From: Acidobacteriota bacterium
Lineage (GTDB): Bacteria > Acidobacteriota > Terriglobia > Bryobacterales > Bryobacteraceae
Direction: 5' to 3'
Assembly (NCBI GenBank): GCA_018268715.1
Contig: JAFDVZ010000020.1
Coordinates: forward strand, 1 to 64,000
Length of the DNA: 64,000 nt
In this document: positions 16,818-26,219 of the stretch, piece after piece
Layout: every line of letters starts with the position of its first letter
Position numbering within the stretch: the stretch's first letter is position 1
Position numbers and translations under genes: made by a program
Notes under the pieces: model-generated
Databases searched by the model: none
What the model was told of the DNA's origin: nothing
Seen by the model: only the letters and a program-made list of their open reading frames with translations

Positions 16818-16860
16818 TTGACGAACTCCGACTTACTACGTCATACTTTGATCTAGTATG
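16818..16860 (+). promoter_or_regulatory. PadR promoter and operator dyad overlapping the start codon
   Basis: TTGACG (16818-16823) and CATACT (16842-16847), 18 nt apart, form a plausible sigma-70 promoter. CATACT-N7-AGTATG (16842-16860) is a perfect inverted repeat that covers the -10 box and the ATG of the PadR gene. A PadR dimer bound here would block its own promoter. The start codon is only 10 nt after the -10 box and there is no Shine-Dalgarno sequence, so the mRNA is probably leaderless. Confidence 0.6.
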
Positions 16861-17223
16861 GCGAAGCGAACTCAAGACGACGTCTCGCGCTTCCTTCCTC
16901 TGCCCCTCCCGGTGTTCTACATGCTTCTCGCGCTGCATGGTGGGGAGCGGCATGGGTATGCGCTGAAGCGCGAGATCCTTAAGCAAACCGATGGCAAACT
17001 GAACCTCGGTTCCGGCGCGCTGTATGGGTCGATCAGCAAAATGTTGGATCAGGGGCTGATCGAAGAAACCGAGGAGAGGCCCGACTTTCACCTCGATGAC
17101 GAACGCCGCCGATACTACCGGATTACCGCGCTCGGGCGCAAAGTGGCGGATGCGGAATCGGCCCGATTGCGCGACCTGGTGGCGCTCGCCAATCAGTTCC
17201 TTCGCACCGCCGAGGCGAGGTGA
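16858..17223 (+). CDS. PadR-family transcriptional regulator
   Basis: A 121-residue winged-helix repressor. The PadR core is clear: FYMLLALHGGERHGYALKRE, then GALYGSISKMLDQGLIE as recognition region and RRRYYRITALGRKVADAES as the wing. A C-terminal helix should mediate dimerisation. It ends 8 nt before the ADOP permease gene, with GAGGTGAG between them, so the two are one operon. In acidobacteria PadR genes regularly sit before ADOP permeases and are presumed to control them and themselves. The start at 16858 is inside a perfect dyad, fitting autoregulation. Confidence 0.9.
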   Translation: MAKRTQDDVSRFLPLPLPVFYMLLALHGGERHGYALKREILKQTDGKLNLGSGALYGSISKMLDQGLIEETEERPDFHLDDERRRYYRITALGRKVADAESARLRDLVALANQFLRTAEAR

Positions 17224-17231
17224 GGTGAGCC

Positions 17232-19811
17232 ATGATCAATGCCAGGCGCGTCTACCGGTTGCTTCTCAAATTCTATCCGGCGCGGTTTCGCGAAGAGTAT
17301 GCCGCCTCAATGGACCGGCAATTCATCGATGAATACCGGGAAGTGACGACGCGGGGTGAACGCCTCCGCTTCTGGGCGAGGACTTGCGTTGACCTCGCCA
17401 CCTCCATACCCGCGCAGATCGCGAGCGAACTCGTGCAGGATGTTCGCTATGCCCGCCGCGTCTACGGTCGACGGCCCCTGGTGACGGCCCTGGCGTTTGC
17501 GGCCCTCGCACTCGGAATCGGCGCCACGACCGGCGTTTTCAGCGTCCTGAACGCGCTACTCCTCCGTGGCCTGCCCTTCGCGCGGCCGGAGGAACTGGTC
17601 GAAATCCAAGGTTCGCCGGTGAATCCGATGGGCGGCCGAGCGAGGTTCTATCAGTGGCGGGATGCCAGCGCGTACGCCGAGGATATCGCCGCGTATTCGT
17701 CCACCGATATGAACCTGGGCGCGGGGCCCGAAGCGGCCCGAGTCACTGTCGCCGAGGTGTCCGCCGGTTTCCTGAACGTCATGGGACGCGCGCCTGGATT
17801 CGGCCGTGGCTTCCTGCCGGACGAGGACCTGCCGGGCCACGACGACGTCGCTGTGATCGGCTATGCGCTCTGGCAACAGTTGTTCGGCGGCGACCCGAGC
17901 GTGCTGGGAAAGACCATCGAATTGAATGGGACTCCACTAAAGGTGGTTGGCGTCGCTCCGGCCGGCTTCGAATATCCCGGCAAGACGGCGGTATGGGCGC
18001 CCATGGCCTTCGACCTGCCGAAAATCGCCAAGTCCGGCGTCGTCTTCTACCGTGAGATTGTGCGTTTGAAACCGGGGCTGACGCTCGCGCAAGCGGCGCA
18101 AATGTTCAGGGCGGAAGTGTCGCGGCTGAATCCGAATCTCCTGAAACCGGCAAGCTCCAGCGGGTTCGTGAGGCCGCCGCCGACGCTGATCCCGCTCCGC
18201 GAACAACTGGTCGGCGACGTGCGCCAGTCCTCGCTTGTGCTGATGGGCGTGGTCGTCTTTGTGCTGCTGGTGGGCTGCGCCAACGTGGCGCAGTTGCTGC
18301 TCACACGAGTGGCCGAGCGCAGGGGAGAACTCGCGATCCGCGCGGCCCTGGGCGCGAGCCGAGCACGCCTGGTTCAGCAACTCATCACCGAGAGCGCGCT
18401 GCTGACTGGGCTGGCGACCCTGGCCGGCCTGGTAATCGCCCGGTGGACGGCCGGTCTCGCCGCGAATGTGCAACCAGCGCCGATCGCCACGCTGGGCTAC
18501 ACGACCGTGGATTGGCGAGTGCTCTTATTCGCCGGCGTCATGGCGGCGGTTACGGGGGTGCTGTTCGGAGTCATCCCCGCCTGGCTGACAGGCCGCATGC
18601 AGCCCTCCGATCAGAACCTGCGAGCCACCGGGGTCCGCTCGACGGCGGTTCGCCGCACACGAACGGCCCTGATCGCGGCGCAGGTGGCATTCACCGTGGC
18701 TCTGGTGGGCGGCTCCGTGCTGATGTGCCGCACGTTTCTGCACCTGCTGGGATCGGACCTGGGGTTCCGCACGGATCATATGGTCACCCTGAACGTTTCG
18801 TTGGCGGGCACAGCATACGACGGCGAGGACGGAATGCTTCAGTATTACCGTCAGGCGGTCGACCGCCTGCGCAGCGTGCCGGGCGTCGAATCGGCGGCGG
18901 CCGTGCCGTACCTGCCGTTGATGCAGAACATGTACGCGGGCTACATGTTCCGGCCGGCGCCCGGCCGCGAGGGCTTGACCGCCGTCACCATCTCCGCCAC
19001 GCCTGACTACTTCCGCACCCTAGGGACGGGCATCGTCGAGGGCCGCGAATTCACCGCCGCCGATCGGGCATCCTCAGAGCCGGTCATTGTCGTCAATGAG
19101 GAATTCGCACGCAGCTTCGAGGGGGGGCCCCACCTGGCAGGCAGAAGAATCTGGGACTGGCAGGGCAAGCGCCACTATACGGTTGTAGGGGTGGCGAAAA
19201 CGGTCCAGTTGTTCGGACCTGGATCGCCGGCCGGCCCACAGGCGTTCTTGCCGTTCGAGCAGGCGCCGCCGTCGTTCGCCACTTTTGTGGCGAGGGTGCG
19301 CGGCAATGCCGGGGATTACCTGGCGGTTTGCAGGGATGCGGTGCGGCAGGCGGATCCGCGCATCCCGGTATACGACGAGAAGACGCTCGACCAGCGATTG
19401 GCGGACAACCTGGCGCGCCCGCGATTCTACACGACGGCGATCACCTTTCTCGCGGGGTTCGCGCTGCTCGTGGCGGTGATCGGGATCTACGGCGCGGCGT
19501 CTTATGCGATTACTCAACGGACGAAGGAGATCGGAGTCCGCGTAGCCGTGGGCGCCCGCATGACGGATGTGCGGCTGATGCTGTTGCGGCAGGGGATGTG
19601 GCCTGTCGCAGCCGGGGTCGCGATGGGCGTCGGCGGGACTCTCGCGTTTGGACGCTTTATCAAGAACCTGATCGCCTCGGCGCCGAATCCGGAACTCGGG
19701 ACCTGGGCGCCAGCAGCCGGCGTGCTGGCGGCGACCGGCGCCATCGCGGTGTGGGTAGCGTCGAGACGTCTGCTGCGCATGGATCCTAGCGCCGCCTTAC
19801 GGGCGGATTAG
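17232..19811 (+). CDS. ADOP-type orphan ABC permease (MacB/FtsX fold)
   Basis: 859 residues. The N-terminus (RVYRLLLKFYPARFREEY) is the usual cytoplasmic lead of this family. Next comes the first membrane helix (ALAFAALALGIGATTGVFSV), a MacB-type periplasmic domain, an FtsX block near 330-430 (GCANVAQLLLTRVAERRGE), a second periplasmic domain and a second FtsX block near 730-850 with YAITQRTKEIGVRVAVGARM. Such acidobacterial duplicated orphan permeases have no ATPase encoded nearby; the substrate is unknown, with macrolide or lipoprotein-like export often proposed. It is co-transcribed with the PadR gene upstream. Its stop (TAG, 19809-19811) touches the stop of the convergent permease. Confidence 0.9.
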   Translation: MINARRVYRLLLKFYPARFREEYAASMDRQFIDEYREVTTRGERLRFWARTCVDLATSIPAQIASELVQDVRYARRVYGRRPLVTALAFAALALGIGATTGVFSVLNALLLRGLPFARPEELVEIQGSPVNPMGGRARFYQWRDASAYAEDIAAYSSTDMNLGAGPEAARVTVAEVSAGFLNVMGRAPGFGRGFLPDEDLPGHDDVAVIGYALWQQLFGGDPSVLGKTIELNGTPLKVVGVAPAGFEYPGKTAVWAPMAFDLPKIAKSGVVFYREIVRLKPGLTLAQAAQMFRAEVSRLNPNLLKPASSSGFVRPPPTLIPLREQLVGDVRQSSLVLMGVVVFVLLVGCANVAQLLLTRVAERRGELAIRAALGASRARLVQQLITESALLTGLATLAGLVIARWTAGLAANVQPAPIATLGYTTVDWRVLLFAGVMAAVTGVLFGVIPAWLTGRMQPSDQNLRATGVRSTAVRRTRTALIAAQVAFTVALVGGSVLMCRTFLHLLGSDLGFRTDHMVTLNVSLAGTAYDGEDGMLQYYRQAVDRLRSVPGVESAAAVPYLPLMQNMYAGYMFRPAPGREGLTAVTISATPDYFRTLGTGIVEGREFTAADRASSEPVIVVNEEFARSFEGGPHLAGRRIWDWQGKRHYTVVGVAKTVQLFGPGSPAGPQAFLPFEQAPPSFATFVARVRGNAGDYLAVCRDAVRQADPRIPVYDEKTLDQRLADNLARPRFYTTAITFLAGFALLVAVIGIYGAASYAITQRTKEIGVRVAVGARMTDVRLMLLRQGMWPVAAGVAMGVGGTLAFGRFIKNLIASAPNPELGTWAPAAGVLAATGAIAVWVASRRLLRMDPSAALRAD

Positions 19812-22394
19812 CTAATCGCACCGTAGTGTCTTCAGCGGATCCGAATGGGCGGCCCGGCGCGCGGGAATCCAGCAGGCTGCGGCGGCGGCGATGAGAAATA
19901 GGATCGTAACACTCAGATATGCGTAGGGGTCCGCGGGCCTGACCTCAAAAAGCTGGCTCTCGAGGAACGCGCTCAGGCCCCGCGCCCCTGCGAGGCCCGC
20001 CAGAAGTCCCACTATGACAAAGGGAAACATCTGACGCAGGGGCAGCAGCGCCACCTGTGAAGCTTTGGCTCCCAGGGCCATTCGCACGGCGAATTCCCTG
20101 GCGCGTTGGGACACGGAGTAGCTCATCACGCCGTAGGCGCCGAGCAGGCACAGGACGAGCGCCTGGAAAGCGAAGGCGCCGTACACCATCGCGCTGAGAC
20201 GGTCCATCAGCACCGACTCGCCCACCAATTTGTCCATCGCCGAGATGGACAGGATCGGGATCCGCGAGTTGTAGCCTCGGACGATGGAGCGCGCATGACC
20301 GGTGAGGAATTCCAGATTGTCCAGGTTAGTGCGGAGGATGAAGTGCGTTTCGGCGTACCAGCGGGAGTCGCCGGCGGGGCAATAGATGGTCGGCCAGGCG
20401 GGGCGACGCGGGTCGGAGTCCCGCGTATCGTTCACGACGCCGACGATCGGGCCCCGGGTGACGCTGTTGGCCTTGAGCATCTTGCCCAACGGCGCCGCGC
20501 CGCCCGAAAAGCGCTTCAAGAACGCCTGATTCACCACAATGGAGCGGGGGTCACCCGGAGGAAAACCGCCGCCGGCAGCGAACCGCATTCCCATGGCAGC
20601 GAAGTATTCCGGTGTGACGCTGGGAGTCGCCGCGGTGTAATCCATCGGGTTCCTGTCGGCCGGTTGTGTGAAGCCCGCAATCTGGATGGGACCAGTGACG
20701 ACGGTCATTCCGGAAAACGGCTTGACGTCGGTGGCGGCCGCGGCGATGACGCCCGGCATGGCGCCGAGGCGCCGTAGAAGGCCGTCCCGATCAGAGGCCG
20801 AACTGCCGCCTAAAGAAACGGCCAGTGCGCGATGCGGCTCCATTCCGAGATCGAAGTGGGACAGTTGGAAGAAGCTGCGCATCAAGAGGGCGGCAGCGGT
20901 CAAGAGCACGACGGAAAGGGCCACCTGAAGGGCAGTTAACATATAGCGCACCCGTTGAGTCCCTGGCTCCGCGCCGGGAGATCCAACGGCGCCTTGTCTG
21001 AGGTTGTTGGAAGGAACCCAGCGGATTCGCAGCACGGTGAACGATCCAATGAACCACCCGGCGGTGAGCGAGAGCCCACAGGCGAAGGCGAGTACGGCGC
21101 CGTCGAGGGTGGTCTCGGCCGCGCGGGGGATGATGCGGGCGACGCCAGCGATCAGAACCCTGAGACCCAGGAAGGCCGCCGCGACTCCGCCAGCGCCTCC
21201 CAGCAGGCCGAGGATCGAGCTCTCGATCAGAAACTGCCGGAGCAATCGTCCACGCGTGGCGCCCAGAGCGACGCGGATGGCGATTTCCCGGGTTCGGCCG
21301 GCGACCTGAGCGAGTTGGAGGTTCGCCACGTTGAACACAGCGATGACCAGCAGCAGACCGACCGCTCCGAGAAGCACCAGCAGCAGTTTTCGGTGCGATT
21401 CCGAGACCTCCTCAATGACGCCGCCTTCGAGTTCGGGGGAGACGCTGGATTCGCCGGAGCGAAACGCCTTCAATTCGGCGTTGCACCGGGCGAGCGAAAC
21501 ATTGGGCCGCAACCTGCCCAGAAGAGTCAGATCGCCGGAACGAAAGTCGCTTGAGTCGACCGAATCGAGATCCGAAGAGACCCAGACCTCGCTGGCAGCC
21601 GGCTCGGCAAAGGAAGGCGGCATGACGCCGACGATGGGCGCGGAATCCTCGCCCACGACGACCGTCCGCCCAATCGCCTCAGGGTCGGCGCCGAAAGCGC
21701 GCCGCCACAGTCCGTAGCTGATGACGGCCACCGGCGCGGCTCCCCGCCGGGCGTCCAGCGGGCCGAAGGTCCGTCCTAACAGAGCCGGCACGCCCATGAG
21801 ATCGAAGAATCCGCCGGTGGCCCGGACTCCGGCCGCCTGGGTGGTCTCCTCCTTCCCGACGACGCCGACCTTACGTGCTGGCCGCAGGGCCGCCACGGCC
21901 GAGAAGGACGGGAACCGCAGGCGGACCTGAGTGTAGTCGCCGGGCGTCAAGCCGAGGAGCATTTCGGGCATCTTGGGATCCTTCCCGTGCACCTTCACCA
22001 GGGCGCCGGGATCCCGGTACGGCAGCGGCCGGAGCAGGACCGCATTAACGACGCTGAAGACCGCGGTGGCGCCTCCGACGCCCAGCGCCAGGGTGAGGGC
22101 GGCGGCGAGTGTGAAGCCTGGAGACTTGCGCAGGACACGAAGGCTGTGCCGAAGGTCCTGAGCCAGGGTGTCCAGCAAAACGCCGCCACGGACGTCGCGA
22201 CACTCCTCCTTCACCTGCTCGACGCCGCCCAACTCGATGAGCGCCTGGCGGCGGGACTCCGCTGGGGATAGCCCGGCGAGCGTCTTCTCCGCGGTCATCA
22301 GATCGACGGCTGACTGGAGTTCGTCGTCCAGCGACTGTTCGACCTTGCTCTTCTGAAGAAGGTTGCGGAATATGTGGACGATGCGACTTAGCAT
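19812..22394 (-). CDS. second ADOP-type orphan ABC permease
   Basis: 860 residues from the ATG at 22394, which has GAGG about 6 nt upstream; a GTG at 22406 is an alternative. The N-terminal lead ([20 protein letters not shown] and [20 protein letters not shown]) is the other common ADOP type and differs from its neighbour. First helix [20 protein letters not shown], MacB periplasmic domain, FtsX block ([20 protein letters not shown]), second periplasmic domain, second FtsX block ([20 protein letters not shown]). It lies 18 nt after its own PadR gene. No ATPase gene is near. The two permeases belong to different subtypes, so this is not a recent tandem duplication. Confidence 0.9.
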   Translation of the reverse strand: MLSRIVHIFRNLLQKSKVEQSLDDELQSAVDLMTAEKTLAGLSPAESRRQALIELGGVEQVKEECRDVRGGVLLDTLAQDLRHSLRVLRKSPGFTLAAALTLALGVGGATAVFSVVNAVLLRPLPYRDPGALVKVHGKDPKMPEMLLGLTPGDYTQVRLRFPSFSAVAALRPARKVGVVGKEETTQAAGVRATGGFFDLMGVPALLGRTFGPLDARRGAAPVAVISYGLWRRAFGADPEAIGRTVVVGEDSAPIVGVMPPSFAEPAASEVWVSSDLDSVDSSDFRSGDLTLLGRLRPNVSLARCNAELKAFRSGESSVSPELEGGVIEEVSESHRKLLLVLLGAVGLLLVIAVFNVANLQLAQVAGRTREIAIRVALGATRGRLLRQFLIESSILGLLGGAGGVAAAFLGLRVLIAGVARIIPRAAETTLDGAVLAFACGLSLTAGWFIGSFTVLRIRWVPSNNLRQGAVGSPGAEPGTQRVRYMLTALQVALSVVLLTAAALLMRSFFQLSHFDLGMEPHRALAVSLGGSSASDRDGLLRRLGAMPGVIAAAATDVKPFSGMTVVTGPIQIAGFTQPADRNPMDYTAATPSVTPEYFAAMGMRFAAGGGFPPGDPRSIVVNQAFLKRFSGGAAPLGKMLKANSVTRGPIVGVVNDTRDSDPRRPAWPTIYCPAGDSRWYAETHFILRTNLDNLEFLTGHARSIVRGYNSRIPILSISAMDKLVGESVLMDRLSAMVYGAFAFQALVLCLLGAYGVMSYSVSQRAREFAVRMALGAKASQVALLPLRQMFPFVIVGLLAGLAGARGLSAFLESQLFEVRPADPYAYLSVTILFLIAAAAACWIPARRAAHSDPLKTLRCD

Positions 22395-22412
22395 GATGGT
22401 CCTCACCCGGCG

Positions 22413-22745
22413 TCAGACGGACTCCACCGCCGCGGTCATGATTTTCACCAACTGGAGGAAGTCCCGCGCTTCGGCCTTAAGTTGCGCCCTGCCGGATCGC
22501 GTCAGGCTGTAGTACTTGGCTTTTCGGTTGTTTTCCGAGGCGCGCCACTCCGCTTTCACCCATCCCTTCTCTTCCATTCGATGCAGGCAGGGAAAGAGAG
22601 AGCCGAAGCTCACTTGAATGGCGCCTTCGGTGATCTGCGTGAGGCGGCGGGAGACGCCGACGCCGTGCAGGGGCTCAAGAGACAGCGCCTTCAAGATCAG
22701 AAGATCGAGGGTGCCCCGCAGAAGCTCCGTCTTCGTTCTGGCCAT
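22413..22745 (-). CDS. PadR-family transcriptional regulator
   Basis: 110 residues with the short PadR form: LLRGTLDLLILKALSLEPLH at the start, SFGSLFPCLHRMEEKGWVKA as recognition part, and the wing KAKYYSLTRSGRAQLKAEA. The typical ADOP-linked type begins like this one. AGGAAA lies just before the ATG at 22745. It is divergent from arsR and leads the second ADOP permease. A dyad TATCG-N5-CGATA is placed 8-22 nt upstream of its start, likely its own operator. Confidence 0.9.
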   Translation of the reverse strand: MARTKTELLRGTLDLLILKALSLEPLHGVGVSRRLTQITEGAIQVSFGSLFPCLHRMEEKGWVKAEWRASENNRKAKYYSLTRSGRAQLKAEARDFLQLVKIMTAAVESV

Positions 22746-22752
22746 GGTTTCC

Positions 22753-22776
22753 TATCGAGATCCGATATGTATTCTA
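22753..22776 (-). promoter_or_regulatory. putative PadR operator and -10 box
   Basis: Perfect inverted repeat TATCG-AGATC-CGATA at 22753-22767, between a -10-like TAGAAT (minus strand, 22776-22771) and the ATG at 22745. Binding here would block transcription of padR and the second ADOP gene. A good -35 hexamer is not seen. Confidence 0.45.
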
Positions 22777-22822
22777 TCGACGACGGTAGCACAGAAAACG
22801 GAGACCCGGCGCAACACAGGCC

Positions 22823-22851
22823 TTGACATACTACGGTATTTTAACGATTAT
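22823..22851 (+). promoter_or_regulatory. arsR promoter
   Basis: A consensus -35 TTGACA (22823-22828), a 17-nt spacer and GATTAT (22846-22851) as -10 box. An imperfect dyad around TACTACGGTATT and GAAGTACTG overlaps it and could be the ArsR operator. The start codon of arsR lies at 22880. Confidence 0.6.
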
Positions 22852-22879
22852 CGAAGTACTGCCGGAATCAAGGAGTTGT

Positions 22880-23245
22880 ATGGCGTCGCGGATCAAACAC
22901 GATGATGTGAGTCTGTACGCGGACATGTTCGCCGCCATGGGGAGCGAGCCGCGGCTTCGCATCATGCGATTGCTGCTTGCGGCGCATCCCGATGGCATGG
23001 TGGTCGGCGAGATCGCCGCGGAACTGGATGCGACTCCAAGCACGCTATCGCACCATCTGGAGAAGCTCAAGAACGAGGACCTCGTCACGGTGCGGAGGGA
23101 GGGCACGTTCCTGCGCTATTCGGCGAATACGACGGCCCTTCAACGGCTGCTCGGATTTCTGTACGCGGAGTGTTGCACGAGAAACAAGGCTGTCGAACCG
23201 CACACGGTCGCCTGCTACAAGGAGAGCGATTATGAATGTCGTTGA
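22880..23245 (+). CDS. arsR: ArsR-family arsenic-responsive repressor
   Basis: 121 residues from the ATG at 22880, which has AAGGAG 5 nt upstream. Winged helix: FAAMGSEPRLRIMRLLLAA, then the recognition part DATPSTLSHHLEKLKNEDLV and wing REGTFLRYSA. Cys98-Cys99 (YAECCTRNK), with Cys112 and Cys120 near the end, form a C-terminal arsenite site of the kind known from Acidithiobacillus ArsR, rather than the classical CxC in the DNA-binding helix. It leads acr3 and arsC and should release the operon when arsenite or antimonite binds. Confidence 0.9.
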   Translation: MASRIKHDDVSLYADMFAAMGSEPRLRIMRLLLAAHPDGMVVGEIAAELDATPSTLSHHLEKLKNEDLVTVRREGTFLRYSANTTALQRLLGFLYAECCTRNKAVEPHTVACYKESDYECR

Positions 23246-23281
23246 GGGGAAGCCCTCGCGGAGCCGCTGCCGGAGGGCACG

Positions 23282-24370
23282 ATGAGTCGCATCGGCAGCA
23301 GACTATCCTTCCTGGATCGTTATCTTACGGTTTGGATTTTCGCCGCCATGGTGGTGGGCGTGGGTGTGGGATACGCCTTCCCCGGCGTGAACCGGCTGGT
23401 GACGAGCTTTCAGGTGGGAACGACCTCGATTCCGATCGCGGCCGGGCTGATCCTGATGATGTATCCGCCGCTCGCCAAGGTCCGCTATGAGCAGATGGGC
23501 GCGGTGTTCCAGAACCGCCGGGTGCTGATGCTGTCGCTGGTGCAGAACTGGGTGATCGGACCGGTTCTTATGTTCGGGCTGGCGGTGATCTTCCTGCGCG
23601 CTTATCCGGAATACATGGCGGGGCTGATCATGATCGGGCTCGCGCGGTGCATCGCGATGGTGATTGTGTGGAACGAGCTGGCGCAGGGAAACACGGAGTA
23701 TGCGGCGGGGCTGGTGGCGTTCAACTCGGTGTTCCAGGTGCTCTTCTACTCGGTGTATGCGTGGATCTTCGTCACCATGCTGCCCCCCTGGTTCGGGCTT
23801 CAGGGGATCGCCGTCAACGTCTCGATGGCCGAGATCGCCAAGAGCGTTTTTGTTTACCTTGGCGTACCGTTCCTAGGCGGCGTGATCACGCGGTTCACGC
23901 TGCTGCGGCTGCGCGGGCGGGAGTGGTACGAGCGGCAGTTTATTCCTCGCATCAGCCCCATGACGCTGATCGCGCTGCTTTTCACCATCGGAGTGATGTT
24001 CTCCCTGAAGGGCGATTACATGATCCGGCTGCCGCTCGATGTGCTGAGAATCGCCGTTCCGCTGCTGATCTACTTCGTGGTGATGTTCCTGGTTTCCTTC
24101 TGGATGGGGCACAAGCTGGGGGCGGATTACTCGAAGACTGCGACGTTGTCGTTCACAGCGGCGAGCAACAACTTCGAACTGGCGATCGCGGTCGCGGTGG
24201 CTGTGTTTGGCATACAGTCCGGCGCCGCGTTCGCCGCGGTGATCGGGCCGCTGGTGGAGGTTCCCGCGCTGATCGCGCTGGTGAACGTCGCGCTGTGGCT
24301 TCAGAGGCGGTGGACGTGGAGCGCGGAGGAGGTTACGGATGGAGCGAGTACTCATCCTGTGCACGGGTAA
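23282..24370 (+). CDS. acr3: ACR3-type arsenite efflux permease
   Basis: 362 residues with about ten membrane segments. Family motifs are present: [12 protein letters not shown] after the second helix, [19 protein letters not shown] with the conserved Cys123, and [18 protein letters not shown]. The conserved Glu of the last part is in [20 protein letters not shown] precedes the ATG. It exports arsenite using the proton motive force. It follows arsR by 36 nt and overlaps arsC by 32 nt, so a single operon is certain. Confidence 0.95.
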   Translation: MSRIGSRLSFLDRYLTVWIFAAMVVGVGVGYAFPGVNRLVTSFQVGTTSIPIAAGLILMMYPPLAKVRYEQMGAVFQNRRVLMLSLVQNWVIGPVLMFGLAVIFLRAYPEYMAGLIMIGLARCIAMVIVWNELAQGNTEYAAGLVAFNSVFQVLFYSVYAWIFVTMLPPWFGLQGIAVNVSMAEIAKSVFVYLGVPFLGGVITRFTLLRLRGREWYERQFIPRISPMTLIALLFTIGVMFSLKGDYMIRLPLDVLRIAVPLLIYFVVMFLVSFWMGHKLGADYSKTATLSFTAASNNFELAIAVAVAVFGIQSGAAFAAVIGPLVEVPALIALVNVALWLQRRWTWSAEEVTDGASTHPVHG

Positions 24371-24752
24371 TTCGGCCCGCAGCCAGATGGCCGAGGGGCT
24401 GCTGCGGCATCTGGCGGGCGATCGTTTCGAGGTCCGCTCGGCGGGATCCAAGCCTGGTTCGGTGCGTCCGGAGGCGATCGCGGTGCTGAAGGAGATCGGC
24501 ATTGATATTTCGGGCAACCGGTCGAAGCACGTGGACGAGTTCAGCGGCGAGTCCTTCGATTATGTGCTGACGGTTTGCGACAACGCCGCGGAGAGTTGTC
24601 CGATCTATCCGGGACATGCGAACCGGATCCACCATAGCTTTGACGATCCCGCCGCGGTGCAGGGACCGGAGGAGGTGCGGTTGGGAGCATTCCGGCGCGT
24701 CCGCGATGAGATTCGAGAGTACCTGGGCGGCTTTCCGCCAGCCGGCAAGTGA
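24339..24752 (+). CDS. arsC: arsenate reductase, thioredoxin-coupled (LMW phosphatase fold)
   Basis: 137 residues. The phosphate-binding loop CTGNSARS contains the nucleophile Cys8. Cys80 and Cys87 ([13 protein letters not shown]) match the two further redox Cys of the S. aureus-type enzyme, which pass the disulfide on to thioredoxin. It converts arsenate to arsenite for export by ACR3. The frame begins inside the end of acr3 (32-nt overlap), which suggests translational coupling. Confidence 0.95.
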   Translation: MERVLILCTGNSARSQMAEGLLRHLAGDRFEVRSAGSKPGSVRPEAIAVLKEIGIDISGNRSKHVDEFSGESFDYVLTVCDNAAESCPIYPGHANRIHHSFDDPAAVQGPEEVRLGAFRRVRDEIREYLGGFPPAGK

Positions 24753-24816
24753 GACGGGGCCCGGCCTCGGCGCGTCGACGTTGGACCCGACAACTTAGCG
24801 AGGCCGGGACGCGAGG

Positions 24817-26133
24817 TCAGGCGGGAAAGTTCGGGTCGGGCATGTTCCAATTGCCCGGAATCGGGGGATAGAGTTCCTCGAGACCCTCTTTGAGCTCCAC
24901 GCCGAGGCCCGGCTTCTGGGGCACATCGATGTAGCCGTTGACGGCCTGGAATTTCTCCTTGAACAGCCCCTCCTTAAAGGGATTGGGCGTCATGTTCGAT
25001 TCCAACAGGAAGCGGTTCGGCACGGCCGCCAGCAGGTGCGCGTTGGCGGCGGTGATCAGACCGTCCTGCCAGTTGTGCGGGCAGATGAGCTTGCCACGGC
25101 TGCCGGCCATGCGCGCCATGCGCCAGCACTCGGTGACGCCGGCGTCGTCGCAACCGGGCTGCACGATGTCATAGGCGCCGCGGTCCACCCATTCGGCCAG
25201 GGCGGCTCGGTTCGGCATGGTCTCGCCGCCCGAGATCTTCACGGTGGGCAGGTGTTTCTTGAGCCGTACGTAGTCGTCGATGTTCTTGCGCGTGGGCTCC
25301 TCGAACCAGAGATACTTCAGTTCCTCGAGCACCGGCGCGACCTCCATGCACTGGGCCATCGACCACCGGGTGTTGGCTTCCTGAATCAGGTCGAAGTTGG
25401 GGCCCACGGCTTTCCGCAGGGCGCGCATATAGGGAATGAAATCCGCCATCCTGACGCCCAAGCGGCCGAAGCCGCCGCCGGGCCGGTACTTGAACGCCGT
25501 GTAGCCGGCGGCCTGGTGGCGCAGGGCCTGCTTGACAAGATCGTCGGGTCCCACAAAGCGGGAGCCTTTCTGCCACGTAAATTCGCCGCCCGAGGCGTAC
25601 ATGCGGATCCGCGAGACGGGCTCGGTGTCGGTGGCCAGGATTTTGTACAGCGGAAGCCCCTTGGCCTTGCCGACGATGTCCCACATGGCGGTGTCGACGC
25701 CGGCCCACAGGCCGCGGGCCCGGGGACCGCACAGGCCGCCGGCCAGATACTCCACGTCGAACGGATTCTTGCCGAGGATCGCCGGCTTCACCACGGCCTC
25801 GGCGTACTCCTTCATTTCGGCCGGACCGTTGTAGCGGGAGGCGCCTCCAATGCCCTTCAGCCCGACGTCGGTGGTGAGTTCCACGATCACCGATTCGGTC
25901 TTATAGATGATGACGTTGTTGTCGGCGTCCGGCCACTCTTCTTCGGGCTTGAGCCGGTAACCCAGGCTGAGCACCTTGATGCCGGTGATCCTGATCTTCT
26001 CCCGCCGGATTCCGTCCATGGGCGAGATACGACCCTTCGGAATTTCGGCGCCGACGCGCGGCGCCGCGCTCATGGCCGCCGCGCCCGCCGATGCCGCCGC
26101 TGAGCCGAGGAAGTTTCTTCTCGAACAACTCAT
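24817..26133 (-). CDS. mandelate racemase/muconate lactonizing enzyme-like protein, Tat-exported
   Basis: 438 residues of the enolase superfamily. A twin-arginine signal (SRRNFLGSAAASAGAAA) begins the protein. The start is placed at 26133 because GGAG sits 7 nt upstream; the ATG two codons earlier directly abuts that site. Metal ligands are likely Glu in LIQEANTRW, Glu in LWFEEPTRK and Glu in ISGGETM. The catalytic Lys region is AGYTAFKYRPGGG and a His is in CPHNWQDG. It should dehydrate or racemise an acid sugar outside the cytoplasm. Substrate unknown. It lies alone between the ars operon and the metal efflux block. Confidence 0.85.
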   Translation of the reverse strand: MSCSRRNFLGSAAASAGAAAMSAAPRVGAEIPKGRISPMDGIRREKIRITGIKVLSLGYRLKPEEEWPDADNNVIIYKTESVIVELTTDVGLKGIGGASRYNGPAEMKEYAEAVVKPAILGKNPFDVEYLAGGLCGPRARGLWAGVDTAMWDIVGKAKGLPLYKILATDTEPVSRIRMYASGGEFTWQKGSRFVGPDDLVKQALRHQAAGYTAFKYRPGGGFGRLGVRMADFIPYMRALRKAVGPNFDLIQEANTRWSMAQCMEVAPVLEELKYLWFEEPTRKNIDDYVRLKKHLPTVKISGGETMPNRAALAEWVDRGAYDIVQPGCDDAGVTECWRMARMAGSRGKLICPHNWQDGLITAANAHLLAAVPNRFLLESNMTPNPFKEGLFKEKFQAVNGYIDVPQKPGLGVELKEGLEELYPPIPGNWNMPDPNFPA

Positions 26134-26219
26134 GCGCATCTCCTTACCCCACGCCAGAGGCGTGGCAGGCCCAGCGTAACACTCTGTCTTGGGCCCTGCT
26201 TTGCGAACTGGTGCGGAAG

